A stretch of DNA of 64,000 bases, from the NCBI RefSeq assembly GCF_001865575.2, contig NZ_CP017561.2:2108001-2172000 (forward strand), written 5' to 3'. Under the pieces are notes generated by a model. It made no database searches. It was not told where the DNA came from and saw only the letters and a list, made by a program, of their open reading frames with translations. The position numbers and the translations under genes are program-made. The DNA comes from Paraburkholderia sprentiae WSM5005 (GTDB lineage: Bacteria > Pseudomonadota > Gammaproteobacteria > Burkholderiales > Burkholderiaceae). Positions 1 to 8,630 of this stretch are shown one piece after another. Position 1 is the stretch's first letter, and every line of letters starts with the position of its first letter.

Positions 1-268
1 CGACTTCAAGCGGTTCCGGGAAGCGATCGCGCGGCTCGATCTTCACGAGCTCGGGATCGTACTCACCGAATGCGTCTTGCGGCTCGAGCTGGATATCGGT
101 CTCGAAGCCGGCCTCGTGGCCGTCGAGCTCTTCCTCGATCTTGGGGAACGTGCCATCATAGCCGCCGTGAAGATAGACCATCGGCTCTTCGCTTTCCTCG
201 ATCAGATTGCCCTGCGCATCCGAGAGCTTGTAGGCGACCGACACGACGGTGTTCTTTGCGATTTTCAT
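1..268 (-). CDS. slyD: FKBP-type peptidyl-prolyl cis-trans isomerase, SlyD-like (partial)
   Basis: Only the first 89 codons are present; the 3' end runs off the window. The N-terminus (MKIAKNTVVSVAYKLSD) and the YLHGG and LDGHEAG segments match the SlyD branch of FKBP prolyl isomerases, cytosolic folding helpers that also carry an insert-in-flap chaperone domain and often a His-rich metal-binding tail. The tail, which would confirm SlyD proper, is outside the window. ATG at 268 has a GGAGA ribosome site six bases upstream. It is divergent from roxA with only 32 bases between start codons. Confidence 0.85.
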   Translation of the reverse strand, partial: MKIAKNTVVSVAYKLSDAQGNLIEESEEPMVYLHGGYDGTFPKIEEELDGHEAGFETDIQLEPQDAFGEYDPELVKIEPRDRFPEPLEV

Positions 269-292
269 TCGATTCTCCAGAATACAACTCAC

Positions 293-298
293 ATTATA
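293..298 (-). promoter_or_regulatory. candidate -10 box for slyD
   Basis: A perfect TATAAT reads on the minus strand about 25 bases before the slyD start. No good -35 is visible at 16-18 bases (GTGAGT at best). The divergent roxA promoter, if separate, must lie inside slyD. Confidence 0.4.
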
Positions 299-300
299 CG

Positions 301-1554
301 ATGCCCAGGCGGCCCACTCACCTCCCGGCCGATGCAGGTCCGGCGCGCAATTCGCCGTCTGCTGCAAAGCCGGCCACGCAGCCCATCGTTCCGCCCTCGC
401 CCGACATTCCGACCGCACTGCTCGGCAATCTGAGCCCGTCGCAATTCATGCGCCGCTATTGGCAGAAAAAGCCGCTGCTGATCCGTCAGGCGATTGCCGG
501 CATCGAAGCGCCGCTGTCGCGCGACGAGCTGTTCGAGCTGGCCGATCGGGACGACGTCGAAGCGCGCCTGATTACGCACTTCCGCAACACATGGCAGTTG
601 GAGCACGGCCCGTTTGCGCCCGACGAACTGCCGTCCGTCAAGCAGCGCGCCTGGACACTGCTTATGCAGGGCGTCGACCTGCACGATGACCGCGCGCGCG
701 CATTGCTCGACCGTTTCCGTTTCGTACCGGACGCACGCCTCGACGACTTGATGATTTCGTATGCGACCGACGGCGGCGGCGTAGGTCCGCATTTCGATTC
801 CTACGATGTGTTTCTTTTGCAAGTAAAAGGCAAGCGCCGCTGGCGCATTAGCGCGCAGAAAGATCTCGCACTGCAGCCCGGTTTGCCGTTGAAAGTTTTA
901 CAGCACTTCGAGCACGAACAGGAGTGGGTGCTCGAGCCCGGCGACATGCTGTACCTGCCGCCGCACATCGCGCACGACGGCATCGCCGAGGGCGAATGCA
1001 TGACTTGTTCGATCGGTTTTCGCGCACCGTCCGAGAGCGAGCTGACCGCGCAGTTCCTCTACTATCTGGCCGAGCGCGGCGAGGCCGCGGGCAAGGCCGG
1101 CGCGCTCTATCGCGATCCGCGGCAGGCCGCCGTCGAGCGGCCCGCACAACTGCCCACGGCGCTCGTCGAACGAGTGGGCGCGATGCTTGCTAAAGTCCGA
1201 TGGAATGAGCAGGACATTGCGTCGTTCCTTGGCACGTACCTCAGCGAACCCAAGCCGAGTGTCGTCTTCGATCCGCCGCAACGGCCGCTCAACGCAGCCC
1301 GTTTCATCGGCGCGGCGTCCAAATTCGGTTTGCGGCTCGATCGCAGGACTAACCTGTTGTATGAACGCCGCTTTTTCTTCGTAAATGGAGAACAAATAAC
1401 GTGGGGCGGCGCAAAAAAATGGTTGTTTGATCTCGCGAATCTGCGGTGCATGAGTGCGAAACGCTTTGTAACACTCTCGCACGATTCATCGGTGACAGCA
1501 CTGCTACACGAGTGGTATTGTGCGGGCTGGATACAGGTGGGCGAGCTTGCGTAA
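301..1554 (+). CDS. roxA: Cupin/JmjC-type Fe(II)/2-oxoglutarate oxygenase, RoxA (YcfD)-like
   Basis: A 417-residue protein of the ribosomal-oxygenase family. The characterised member, E. coli YcfD/RoxA, hydroxylates an arginine of ribosomal protein L16. The facial triad is visible: H164 and D166 in the GPHFDSYDVF stretch and H225 in PPHIAHDG. The conserved RRYWQKKPLLIRQ opening lies near residue 51. The C-terminal half matches the winged-helix region in length. The frame is open upstream to base 70, but that part overlaps slyD and is not family-like, so ATG 301 is chosen; no clear ribosome site precedes it. The L16 substrate is inferred from the family. Confidence 0.88.
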   Translation: MPRRPTHLPADAGPARNSPSAAKPATQPIVPPSPDIPTALLGNLSPSQFMRRYWQKKPLLIRQAIAGIEAPLSRDELFELADRDDVEARLITHFRNTWQLEHGPFAPDELPSVKQRAWTLLMQGVDLHDDRARALLDRFRFVPDARLDDLMISYATDGGGVGPHFDSYDVFLLQVKGKRRWRISAQKDLALQPGLPLKVLQHFEHEQEWVLEPGDMLYLPPHIAHDGIAEGECMTCSIGFRAPSESELTAQFLYYLAERGEAAGKAGALYRDPRQAAVERPAQLPTALVERVGAMLAKVRWNEQDIASFLGTYLSEPKPSVVFDPPQRPLNAARFIGAASKFGLRLDRRTNLLYERRFFFVNGEQITWGGAKKWLFDLANLRCMSAKRFVTLSHDSSVTALLHEWYCAGWIQVGELA

Positions 1555-1623
1555 CTCTGCCCACGTGCTATACCGTACAGTGAAATTTTGTATGAGAAAG
1601 ACAACGTATTGACCCCGGATTTA

Positions 1624-1652
1624 TCGACTGTCAGTACGAAAGTGCATATAAT
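1624..1652 (+). promoter_or_regulatory. candidate sigma70 promoter for the Ala-rich lipoprotein
   Basis: TCGACT at 1624-1629 (4 of 6 matches to the -35 consensus) is followed after 17 bases by a perfect TATAAT at 1647-1652. The predicted start near 1659 gives a leader of about 128 bases before the lipoprotein ATG. The stretch 1555-1786 holds no other feature that I can see. Confidence 0.55.
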
Positions 1653-1786
1653 TTCCGCCCAAGCCGTAGGGAAGATTCCAGCTCGTCAAAAGAGCATCTC
1701 CGCCAGCGGCCCAGGTCGGTGTTGGAGCACATTACCGGTTTTATTTTGCGCTGTTGCTTACCTTTAAACCATAAAAGGACGTGATC

Positions 1787-2059
1787 ATGAAGAAATCCCT
1801 CCTCGTAGCATCCCTGTTGGCAGCTGTGGCACTGGCTGCATGCAACAAGAGCAACGATCAAGCCGCTGCACCGGCTAGCGACGCTGCTGCTGCTTCGGCA
1901 CCGGCTGCTGCTGCTTCGGACGCAGGCGCTGCTTCGGGTGCTGCTGCTGCTGCGAGCGACGCTGCTGCTTCGGCTTCGGCTGCTGCTTCGGACGCTGGCG
2001 CTGCCGCTTCGGACGCTGCTGCTTCGGCTGCAGCTCCGGCTTCGGGCGCAAGCCAGTAA
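1787..2059 (+). CDS. small Ala-rich lipoprotein of unknown function
   Basis: A 90-residue protein starting MKKSLLVASLLAAV with a lipobox ending at C19 (VALAAC), so it is predicted to be lipidated and cleaved by LspA. The mature part is almost entirely Ala, Ser, Asp and Gly, built from imperfect SDAAA/SDAGAA units. The DNA accordingly shows many gct/gcttcggac repeats. ATG 1787 is chosen because AGGA sits seven bases upstream; the GTG at 1781 is too close to that site. It has its own promoter and a strong terminator, so it is monocistronic. Function cannot be assigned; the composition suggests an unstructured envelope spacer, which is inference. Confidence 0.8.
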   Translation: MKKSLLVASLLAAVALAACNKSNDQAAAPASDAAAASAPAAAASDAGAASGAAAAASDAAASASAAASDAGAAASDAAASAAAPASGASQ

Positions 2060-2134
2060 GCTGTCGCGTAGGGTTCGCCTCTGGGCGAAAACTGCTTCGG
2101 GAAATCGTTGCGATGTCCCGGGCAGTTAAGCAGA

Positions 2135-2171
2135 ACGCCACGGATTGATCTCCGTGGCGTTTTGTTTTTTT
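2135..2171 (+). terminator. intrinsic terminator after the Ala-rich lipoprotein
   Basis: A perfect 10-bp stem (ACGCCACGGA / TCCGTGGCGT) with a six-base loop is followed by an almost pure T tract. Confidence 0.9.
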
Positions 2172-2226
2172 GGCGCTCGATTAATGAAGCTTGCCGGCCC
2201 GCTAACTGTCTCATCACCTCAAAAAC

Positions 2227-2254
2227 AAAACGCCGCTTTTTATAGCGGCGTTTT
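2227..2254. terminator. bidirectional terminator between convergent genes
   Basis: CGCCGCT at 2231-2237 pairs with AGCGGCG at 2244-2250, flanked by A and T runs on both sides. It can end the minus-strand helicase gene and back up the lipoprotein terminator. Confidence 0.85.
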
Positions 2255-2276
2255 ATTCAACAAAGAACCGCAGGCT

Positions 2277-4520
2277 CTATCGAGCCGTCGCCCCGGGCAC
2301 TACATTTTCCTCGAAGAATTCGCGCACCACGTCGATCTCGCGGGTACGCTTGAACGGCGGCAGACTCTGCCAGATGCGACGGCCATAAGGTTTATCGACG
2401 AGACGGGTATCGCAGATCATCAGCACACCCCGATCGGTCTCGGCGCGAATCAGCCGCCCTGCGCCCTGCTTCAGCGTGATCACGGCTTGCGGCAGCTGAT
2501 GGACGGCGAATGGGCTCAAGCCCTTCTTGGTCAGCGCGTCGAGCCGCGCGGCCAGCACGGGATCGTCCGGTGGCGCAAACGGCAGCTTGTCGATCACGAC
2601 CAGCGACAACGCGTCGCCACGCACGTCCACCCCTTCCCAGAAGCTCTGACTGCCGACCAGGATCGCATTGCCGTACGCGCGAAAGCGGTCGAGCAATTCG
2701 GTGCGGCTCGCATCACCCTGCACAAGCAGCGGATAACCCCAACCGCGCGCCTCGATCGCGTCGCGCAGCTTCGCCGAGATACGGTCCACCGCGCGCAGCG
2801 TCGTGCACAGCATGAAGACGCCGCCGCCCGATGCTTCGATCGCGGGCAACGCCGCATCGAACACGGCATCGGTGAACATCGGCGATGACGGTTGCGGCAG
2901 ATTGCGCGGCACGTACAAGAGTCCCTGCGACGGATAGTCGAACGGGCTTGGCAACGTCATCGAACGCTTCGCGTTCAAGCCCATCTGCGCTGCGTAGTGC
3001 GCGAAGTCGCCGCGCACCGACAACGTCGCCGATGTGAAGATCCATGCGCGCGGCACGCCGGCGCGCTGCTTCGCGAAAATCGGCGCGACCGACAACGGCG
3101 TTTCGTGCAGTTGCACCGTGTGCGAGAACACCTCGATCCAGCGCACCTTTTCGTTCGGATCGGCGCGCGCCGCGTTGGCGTCGCCCTCGCTGGTAGCGAC
3201 CGCGTTGCGTTCGGCTTTCGTCGGCGGTGTGGTCCAGCCGCTCAGCACGTCCTGCAACTCGCGCGCGCGACGCAGACACGCGCCGAGCGATTCAGCGCGC
3301 TCGGCCTGCCCCGCCAACGCCGAGGCCAGCGCAGCGAGTTCGGTTTCGAGCGTCTCGAGCGTGGCGAACAGCGGATGGTCGTCGCGCAGCTGACCGATCG
3401 ACACACGCACCGAGTCTTCCTTGAACGCGAGCCGCACGTCGCGCGCCGCGCGTTCGAGCGTCGCGCCGAGCTTGACCCAGTCGAGCGCATCGCGTGCGTG
3501 GCCGAGTCCCTCCGCCACCGAATCGCGCGCGAGTTCGAGAAACTGCGCGGTGGATAGCGTCTCGCCGAAAAACAGCGTCGCCGTTTCGGGCAGTTGGTGC
3601 GCTTCGTCGAAGATGACCGTGTTCGCGGTTGGCAGCAGCTCCGCCATGCCGGTATCACGCAGCATGATGTCGGCGAAAAACAGATGGTGGTTGACCACCA
3701 CGATATCGGCCTGCTGCGCTTCGCGGCGCGCCTGCATCACGAAGCAATCCTTGTAGTGCGGACACTCCTGGCCGAGACAGTTGTCGCGGGTCGACGTGAC
3801 CATCGACCACACCTGCGCCGTTTCCGGCACGCTCGCGAGTTCAGCCTTGTCGCCGGTGCGCGTGATCTTCGCGAAGCGCACGATGTCCTGCAGATACGAG
3901 GTCTCCTGGCGCGACGGCAGTCGGCCATTGTCCGCGGTGCGTTGCAGATAGTAGTGGCACAGGTAGTTCGCGCGCCCCTTCAGCATCGCAACCGACACCG
4001 GCACCGCGAGCGCGTCGCGCACGGTAGGAATGTCGCGCTGGAACAGCTGATCCTGCAGATGCTTGGTGCCCGTCGAGACGATCACCTTGCCGCCCCACAG
4101 CATGGCCGGCACGAGGTACGCATAGGTCTTGCCGGTGCCCGTACCCGCTTCGACGATCAGCGTGTTTTCACCGCCATCGCCGCCGTCGACGTGATCGGAT
4201 CGGGCGCTGTTGTCGGTCGACTCGGAGGCGGCATCGGCCCCCGTGTGCTGCAGACGCCGCGCCGGGCGCTTCTGCGTCTCGAACATCGCGGGCTCGGGCA
4301 TTGCGCGGCCCGATGCCTCCATCGCCGCGGCAACCGCGCGCGCCATCTCGATCTGCGACGCACGCGGCCGATAGCCATCGATCTGCCGTGCGAGCACACC
4401 GTTGTCGGCGAAGATCTCGTCGAGCTCGCTCGCGCGGCGCCGGGCCAGCGACACGGTCGTGCCGGCGGCCGATGGATCGTCCGGCGCGGCCCGGGATGAA
4501 GTGTCATGCGGTGAATTCAA
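2277..4520 (-). CDS. ATP-dependent DNA helicase, DinG/YoaA family
   Basis: A 747-residue superfamily 2 helicase of the XPD-like iron-sulfur group. Walker A (AGTGTGKT) lies at 125-132 and the DEAH box at 305-308. Four cysteines (C188, C248, C253, C259) sit where the 4Fe-4S cluster of DinG/YoaA is bound. These enzymes unwind 5'-3' and act on stalled forks, R-loops or damaged DNA. About 45 low-complexity residues (roughly 72-118) separate the N-terminal motif from Walker A, more than in E. coli DinG. The start used is TTG at 4520 with AGGAAC about nine bases upstream; no better upstream start exists. YoaA and DinG cannot be separated by eye. Confidence 0.9.
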   Translation of the reverse strand: MNSPHDTSSRAAPDDPSAAGTTVSLARRRASELDEIFADNGVLARQIDGYRPRASQIEMARAVAAAMEASGRAMPEPAMFETQKRPARRLQHTGADAASESTDNSARSDHVDGGDGGENTLIVEAGTGTGKTYAYLVPAMLWGGKVIVSTGTKHLQDQLFQRDIPTVRDALAVPVSVAMLKGRANYLCHYYLQRTADNGRLPSRQETSYLQDIVRFAKITRTGDKAELASVPETAQVWSMVTSTRDNCLGQECPHYKDCFVMQARREAQQADIVVVNHHLFFADIMLRDTGMAELLPTANTVIFDEAHQLPETATLFFGETLSTAQFLELARDSVAEGLGHARDALDWVKLGATLERAARDVRLAFKEDSVRVSIGQLRDDHPLFATLETLETELAALASALAGQAERAESLGACLRRARELQDVLSGWTTPPTKAERNAVATSEGDANAARADPNEKVRWIEVFSHTVQLHETPLSVAPIFAKQRAGVPRAWIFTSATLSVRGDFAHYAAQMGLNAKRSMTLPSPFDYPSQGLLYVPRNLPQPSSPMFTDAVFDAALPAIEASGGGVFMLCTTLRAVDRISAKLRDAIEARGWGYPLLVQGDASRTELLDRFRAYGNAILVGSQSFWEGVDVRGDALSLVVIDKLPFAPPDDPVLAARLDALTKKGLSPFAVHQLPQAVITLKQGAGRLIRAETDRGVLMICDTRLVDKPYGRRIWQSLPPFKRTREIDVVREFFEENVVPGATAR

Positions 4521-4583
4521 GGCAAGCGTTCCTGCTAGGTCCGGCTCGCGCGCGGCGCGCCCGGCGCCTGCCAGGCCGCGAAC

Positions 4584-4802
4584 TCAGGCGCGCGCATCCG
4601 GTTCGAGCTGCAATTGCAGCAAGATGATAGTGTCCTTGACCTTGAGTTTGCGCTTTTTCAGGCGCTGCAACTCGAAGTCGTCGATGCCGTGCTCATCCGA
4701 CATCCGGTCGATCAACCGGTCGAGTCCACTATGCTCCGATTCCAGTTGCAGAATGCGGTCGCGAAGTGTGTTTGCGTCGATGGCGTGATGACGATCGCGC
4801 AT
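4584..4802 (-). CDS. YdcH-like small coiled-coil protein (DUF465)
   Basis: A 72-residue charged helical protein (MRDRHHAIDANTLRDRILQ...) with the heptad-like LESEHSGLDRLIDRM and LQRLKKRKLKVKD segments of the YdcH/DUF465 family, whose function is not established. ATG 4802 is preceded by AGAGGAGG at good spacing; a longer reading to 4907 is not family-like. It lies 63 bases upstream of the helicase on the same strand and may be cotranscribed with it. Confidence 0.85.
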   Translation of the reverse strand: MRDRHHAIDANTLRDRILQLESEHSGLDRLIDRMSDEHGIDDFELQRLKKRKLKVKDTIILLQLQLEPDARA

Positions 4803-4940
4803 GCTCGCCTCCTCTGGTCGGCGGCACGAACCGCGTGCAAGCGGTCCGAAGCCTGAGGTTGCAGTCCGGCTCAAACGCATTACGGCGGCCATGCCCATGC
4901 CCGCCACGGCTCACTCTACGGCACAGCCACTACAGCACAC

Positions 4941-5951
4941 TTACTGCTGTTGTTGCTGTTGTTGCTTTTGCTGCTCTTCGAGCTGTTGCTGCTGCAACTC
5001 TTGCTGGCGTTTCTGCTCGGCTTTCTCGGCGGCCTGCTTCTGACGCGCCTCGACATCGAGCTTGTGCTGCGCTGCGTCGGCTTGCTTGCGCTCGAAATTC
5101 TCCTGCTTCTGCTGGCGCTCCTCGGCCTTTTGCGCGCCCTGCTGACGCGCTTGCTCGAGCTGGCGCTGGTAGTCGCTCTGCTTCTGGTCGTAAGCCCGCT
5201 GATTGGCCGCTGCCTGCGCTGGCGTGACGCCATGCTGCGCCTGATCGAGCGCGTGCTGGCGCTGCTTTTCCGTGTACGCCTGGGCGTTGGCTTCGCGCTG
5301 GGGTGCCTCGGCGTTGCGCTGCGCCTGATCGAGCGCACGCTGACGCTGCTTTTCCTGGTACGCCTGCTCGTTGCGCGCGTCTTCGGCGGCACGTTGCGGC
5401 GCCTGGGCCTCGTTTTGCGCGCGCCGCAATGCCGCACGTTCGTCGCGCTCGCGGGCGCGCTGTGCACGCTGCTCGGCGTCGAGCGCGAGCTGTTCCTTAC
5501 GGATGTCCGCCTGCACACTGCGCATCGCGTCGCGCGCGCGGTTCAGACAGTGATTGACGAAGAAGCGGCTGTAGCAGTTGTGCTGCGCGACCGCGTATTG
5601 ATAGTTGTTGTCGTCGGTGCGCTGATTCAGCACCTGTTGACGCTCGTCGAACGACTTGTCCAGCGCAGCCGCGTCACCCGCGCTTTGGGGGCCTTCGACG
5701 GTTGCGGCGACTTGCGGGCCCGATGCCGCGACAGGCGCCGCACCCTGCGCGGGCATCGCGCTCTGCGCCACAGCCGGCACCGGTGCGGCGAGCGCAGCGG
5801 CGATCACGCACGACGCCGCGGCCGCCTGAAGCGACGGGCCGAACAGACGCAAAGAAACCAGCGGCAATTGAGACGAACCCCGAGACGAACCCGGCAGCGA
5901 ACCTGACGCCAGCAAAGAGACCAGGCGGTTGAGGGACAAGGTGATTGGCAA
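4941..5951 (-). CDS. secreted Gln-rich coiled-coil protein of unknown function
   Basis: A 336-residue protein. A hydrophobic segment at about 42-60 ends in AVAQ-SA, a likely signal-peptidase site near residue 63, so a periplasmic location is inferred. A conserved-looking patch follows (FDERQQVLNQRTDDNNYQYA, NCYSRFFVNHCLNRAR; two Cys). The rest is long charged helix with two near repeats (YxEKQRQ-ALDQAQ) and a poly-Gln end. The only start before an in-frame stop is TTG 5951; TTG codons at residues 29 and 34 would give a more ordinary signal peptide, so the start is uncertain. It resembles a hypothetical family of Burkholderia; no function is known to me. Confidence 0.75.
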   Translation of the reverse strand: MPITLSLNRLVSLLASGSLPGSSRGSSQLPLVSLRLFGPSLQAAAASCVIAAALAAPVPAVAQSAMPAQGAAPVAASGPQVAATVEGPQSAGDAAALDKSFDERQQVLNQRTDDNNYQYAVAQHNCYSRFFVNHCLNRARDAMRSVQADIRKEQLALDAEQRAQRARERDERAALRRAQNEAQAPQRAAEDARNEQAYQEKQRQRALDQAQRNAEAPQREANAQAYTEKQRQHALDQAQHGVTPAQAAANQRAYDQKQSDYQRQLEQARQQGAQKAEERQQKQENFERKQADAAQHKLDVEARQKQAAEKAEQKRQQELQQQQLEEQQKQQQQQQQ

Positions 5952-5999
5952 CGTCGTAGAGGGTCAACAGAAGATGCCCGAAATTCTAACACCCCGCGG

Positions 6000-6030
6000 T
6001 TGAGCGCTTTGGCATTTATGGCAAAATGCC
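6000..6030 (+). promoter_or_regulatory. possible tex promoter overlapping an inverted repeat
   Basis: TTGAGC at 6000-6005 and CAAAAT at 6022-6027 form a 16-base-spaced sigma70-like pair. Within it GGCATTT (6011-6017) and AAATGCC (6024-6030) are a perfect inverted repeat with a six-base centre, which could be an operator or a 5' hairpin. Both readings are tentative. Confidence 0.3.
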
Positions 6031-6126
6031 CCGCTCTAGCAAGCTGGTCGCGGCGCACGCCCGGCCTGTCCCGATTTGCCGCCCGCGCGCGGCCCATCAC
6101 TGAGTCCGCAGGAACACCAAGACCTT

Positions 6127-8481
6127 ATGACGGAAACCGTAGCACTCAAGATCGTCCAGCGCATCGCCACCGAACTGTCCGTCCAGCCGCGCCAGGTCGC
6201 GGCCGCGGTGGACCTTCTCGACGAAGGCGCGACCGTTCCGTTCATCGCCCGGTACCGCAAGGAAGTGACCGGCAATCTCGACGACACCCAACTGCGCAAT
6301 CTCGAGGAACGCCTGCTGTATTTGCGCGAACTCGAAGACCGGCGCGCGGCGATCATCGCGAGCATCGACGAACAGGGCAAGCTCACCGACGAGCTGCGCG
6401 GCGCGATCGAAGGCGCCGACAGCAAACAGGTGCTGGAAGACCTTTACCTACCGTATAAACCGAAGCGCCGCACGCGCGCGCAGATCGCGCGCGAAGCCGG
6501 TTTGCAGCCGCTCGCCGACGCGCTGCTCGGCAATCCGCTGCTCGATCCGCAAACCGAAGCCGCGGCGTACGTGGACGCGGAGAAAGGCATCGTCGATGTG
6601 AAGGCCGCACTCGACGGGGCGCGCGACATCCTCTCCGAACAGTTCGGCGAGACCGCCGATCTGCTCGGCAAGCTGCGCGACTATCTGTTCAACCAGGGCG
6701 TGGTGTCGTCGAAGGTGGTGGAAGGCAAGGAAAGCGCGGAAGAAGAAAAATTCCGCGACTACTACGACTACGCCGAAACGATCCGCACGGTGCCGTCGCA
6801 TCGCGCGCTCGCGCTCTTCCGCGGCCGCAATGCCGGCGTGCTGACGGTCAAGCTCGGCCTCGGCGAAGAGCTCGACGCGCAGGTGCCGCATCCGGGCGAA
6901 GCGCTGATCGCGCGGCATTTCGGCATCGCCAATCAGAACCGCCCCGCCGATAAGTGGCTCTCCGACGTATGCCGCTGGTGCTGGCGCGTGAAGGTGCAGC
7001 CGCACCTCGAAAACGAGCTGCTGACCAATCTGCGCGACGAAGCCGAACACGAAGCGATCCGGGTGTTCGCGCGCAATCTGAAGGACCTGTTGCTCGCGGC
7101 TCCGGCTGGGCCGAAGGCCGTGATCGGTCTCGATCCGGGGCTGCGCACGGGCGTGAAGGTGGCGGTGGTCGACCGCACCGGCAAAGTGCTCACGACCGAC
7201 ACGATCTACCCGCACGAGCCACGCCGCGATTGGGACGGCTCGCTCGCGAAGCTCGCGCGAATCGCCGCGCAAACGCAGGCCGAGCTGATCAGCATCGGCA
7301 ACGGCACCGCGTCGCGCGAGACGGACAAACTCGCGAGCGAACTGATCGCGCGTCATCCGGAACTGAAGCTGCAGAAGATCGTCGTGTCCGAAGCCGGCGC
7401 GTCGGTGTACTCCGCGTCCGAGCTTGCCGCGAAGGAATTCCCCGACATGGACGTGTCGCTGCGCGGCGCGGTATCGATCGCACGACGTCTGCAGGATCCG
7501 CTCGCCGAGCTCGTCAAGATCGAGCCGAAGGCGATCGGCGTCGGCCAGTATCAGCACGACGTGAATCAGCGCGAACTCGCGCGCTCGCTCGACGCGGTCG
7601 TCGAAGACTGTGTGAACGCGGTCGGCGTCGATGCGAACACCGCGTCGGTCGCGCTGCTCGCGCGGGTGTCGGGTCTCAACGCAACGCTCGCGCGCAACAT
7701 CGTCGACTATCGCGATGCGAACGGGCCGTTCCCGTCGCGCGAGCATCTGCGCAAGGTACCGCGTCTCGGCGACAAGACCTTCGAGCAGGCCGCCGGCTTC
7801 CTGCGCATCAACAACGGCGAGAATCCGCTCGACCGTTCGTCGGTCCACCCGGAAGCGTATCCGGTCGTCCAGCGCATCCTCGCGAAGATCAGCAAGCAGG
7901 TTGGCGAAGTGCTCGGCAATCGCGACGCGTTGCGCGGACTGTCGCCCACTGAATTCGTCGACGAACGTTTCGGTCTGCCAACCGTGCGTGACATTCTGGT
8001 CGAACTCGAGAAGCCTGGCCGCGATCCGCGTCCCGAGTTCAAGACCGCGACGTTCCGCGAAGGTGTCGAGAAGGTCAGCGACCTGATCCCGGGCATGGTG
8101 CTCGAAGGCGTCGTGACGAACGTCGCGGCGTTTGGCGCGTTCATCGATGTCGGCGTGCATCAGGACGGTCTCGTGCACGTGTCGGCGATGTCGACGAAGT
8201 TCGTGAAAGACCCGCACGAAGTCGTGAAGGCCGGTCAGATCGTCAAGGTCAAGGTGCTCGAAGTCGACGTGAAACGCCAGCGTATCGCGTTGACGATGCG
8301 TCTGGACGACGAACCCGGCGCGGCGGCCGCTCGCAGCGGCGGCGGTGCGCAGCAGGATCGCGGCGGCTCGGGCGGCAACGTCAATCGCGGCGCAGCGGGA
8401 CGCGGCGCGCCGCAGCGCTCGCGCGAAGCGGAGCCGGGCGGTGCGATGGCGGCCGCGTTTGCGAAGCTCAAGCAGAAGTAA
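6127..8481 (+). CDS. tex: Tex family RNA-binding transcriptional accessory protein
   Basis: A 784-residue protein with the standard Tex architecture. The N-terminal helical region opens [18 protein letters not shown] YqgF/RNase H-like domain ([16 protein letters not shown]) starts near residue 331. Helix-hairpin-helix segments lie around 500-560, including [18 protein letters not shown]-terminal S1 domain spans about 653-725, and a Gly/Arg-rich tail follows. Tex binds nucleic acid and influences transcription and stress or virulence traits in several bacteria; its exact job is unclear. ATG 6127 matches the family start; the upstream open frame (to 6076) is not conserved-looking. It is monocistronic and convergent with kup. 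Confidence 0.93.
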   Translation: MTETVALKIVQRIATELSVQPRQVAAAVDLLDEGATVPFIARYRKEVTGNLDDTQLRNLEERLLYLRELEDRRAAIIASIDEQGKLTDELRGAIEGADSKQVLEDLYLPYKPKRRTRAQIAREAGLQPLADALLGNPLLDPQTEAAAYVDAEKGIVDVKAALDGARDILSEQFGETADLLGKLRDYLFNQGVVSSKVVEGKESAEEEKFRDYYDYAETIRTVPSHRALALFRGRNAGVLTVKLGLGEELDAQVPHPGEALIARHFGIANQNRPADKWLSDVCRWCWRVKVQPHLENELLTNLRDEAEHEAIRVFARNLKDLLLAAPAGPKAVIGLDPGLRTGVKVAVVDRTGKVLTTDTIYPHEPRRDWDGSLAKLARIAAQTQAELISIGNGTASRETDKLASELIARHPELKLQKIVVSEAGASVYSASELAAKEFPDMDVSLRGAVSIARRLQDPLAELVKIEPKAIGVGQYQHDVNQRELARSLDAVVEDCVNAVGVDANTASVALLARVSGLNATLARNIVDYRDANGPFPSREHLRKVPRLGDKTFEQAAGFLRINNGENPLDRSSVHPEAYPVVQRILAKISKQVGEVLGNRDALRGLSPTEFVDERFGLPTVRDILVELEKPGRDPRPEFKTATFREGVEKVSDLIPGMVLEGVVTNVAAFGAFIDVGVHQDGLVHVSAMSTKFVKDPHEVVKAGQIVKVKVLEVDVKRQRIALTMRLDDEPGAAAARSGGGAQQDRGGSGGNVNRGAAGRGAPQRSREAEPGGAMAAAFAKLKQK

Positions 8482-8488
8482 GCCGATC

Positions 8489-8522
8489 GGGCCGGTGCAC
8501 TTAGTCGCACGTGCACCGGCCC
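8489..8522. other. 12-bp perfect stem-loop just after tex
   Basis: GGGCCGGTGCAC (8489-8500) and GTGCACCGGCCC (8511-8522) flank a ten-base loop and start eight bases after the tex stop. There is no T run, so on its own it is an mRNA 3'-end stabiliser or a Rho-related structure rather than an intrinsic terminator. Confidence 0.6.
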
Positions 8523-8572
8523 ACAGCATGACCGCGTCGCGCGATCGATCGCACACGCACGCGCATAAGCGA

Positions 8573-8597
8573 AAAGCCCACGCATTGCGTGGGCTTT
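8573..8597. terminator. bidirectional terminator between tex and kup
   Basis: AAAGCCCACGC pairs perfectly with GCGTGGGCTTT across a three-base loop. The T-rich ends occur on both strands, fitting the convergent tex and kup genes. Confidence 0.85.
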
Positions 8598-8630
8598 CTC
8601 GTTTGCGCTCCCGCAGTCACGCGCAGGCCG

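Noticed and set aside
1787..2059. Short direct repeats that might look like a CRISPR or satellite array
   Set aside because: Units are irregular, without unique spacers, and encode a lipoprotein in frame.
1858..2217. 119-codon minus-strand frame opposite the Ala-rich lipoprotein
   Set aside because: Its repeats are simply the reverse of the gct-rich DNA, and it would read through the terminator of the lipoprotein gene.
6448..8556. 702-codon minus-strand frame antisense to tex
   Set aside because: Arg/His/Asp-rich translation, no start or ribosome site that makes sense, and tex is intact.
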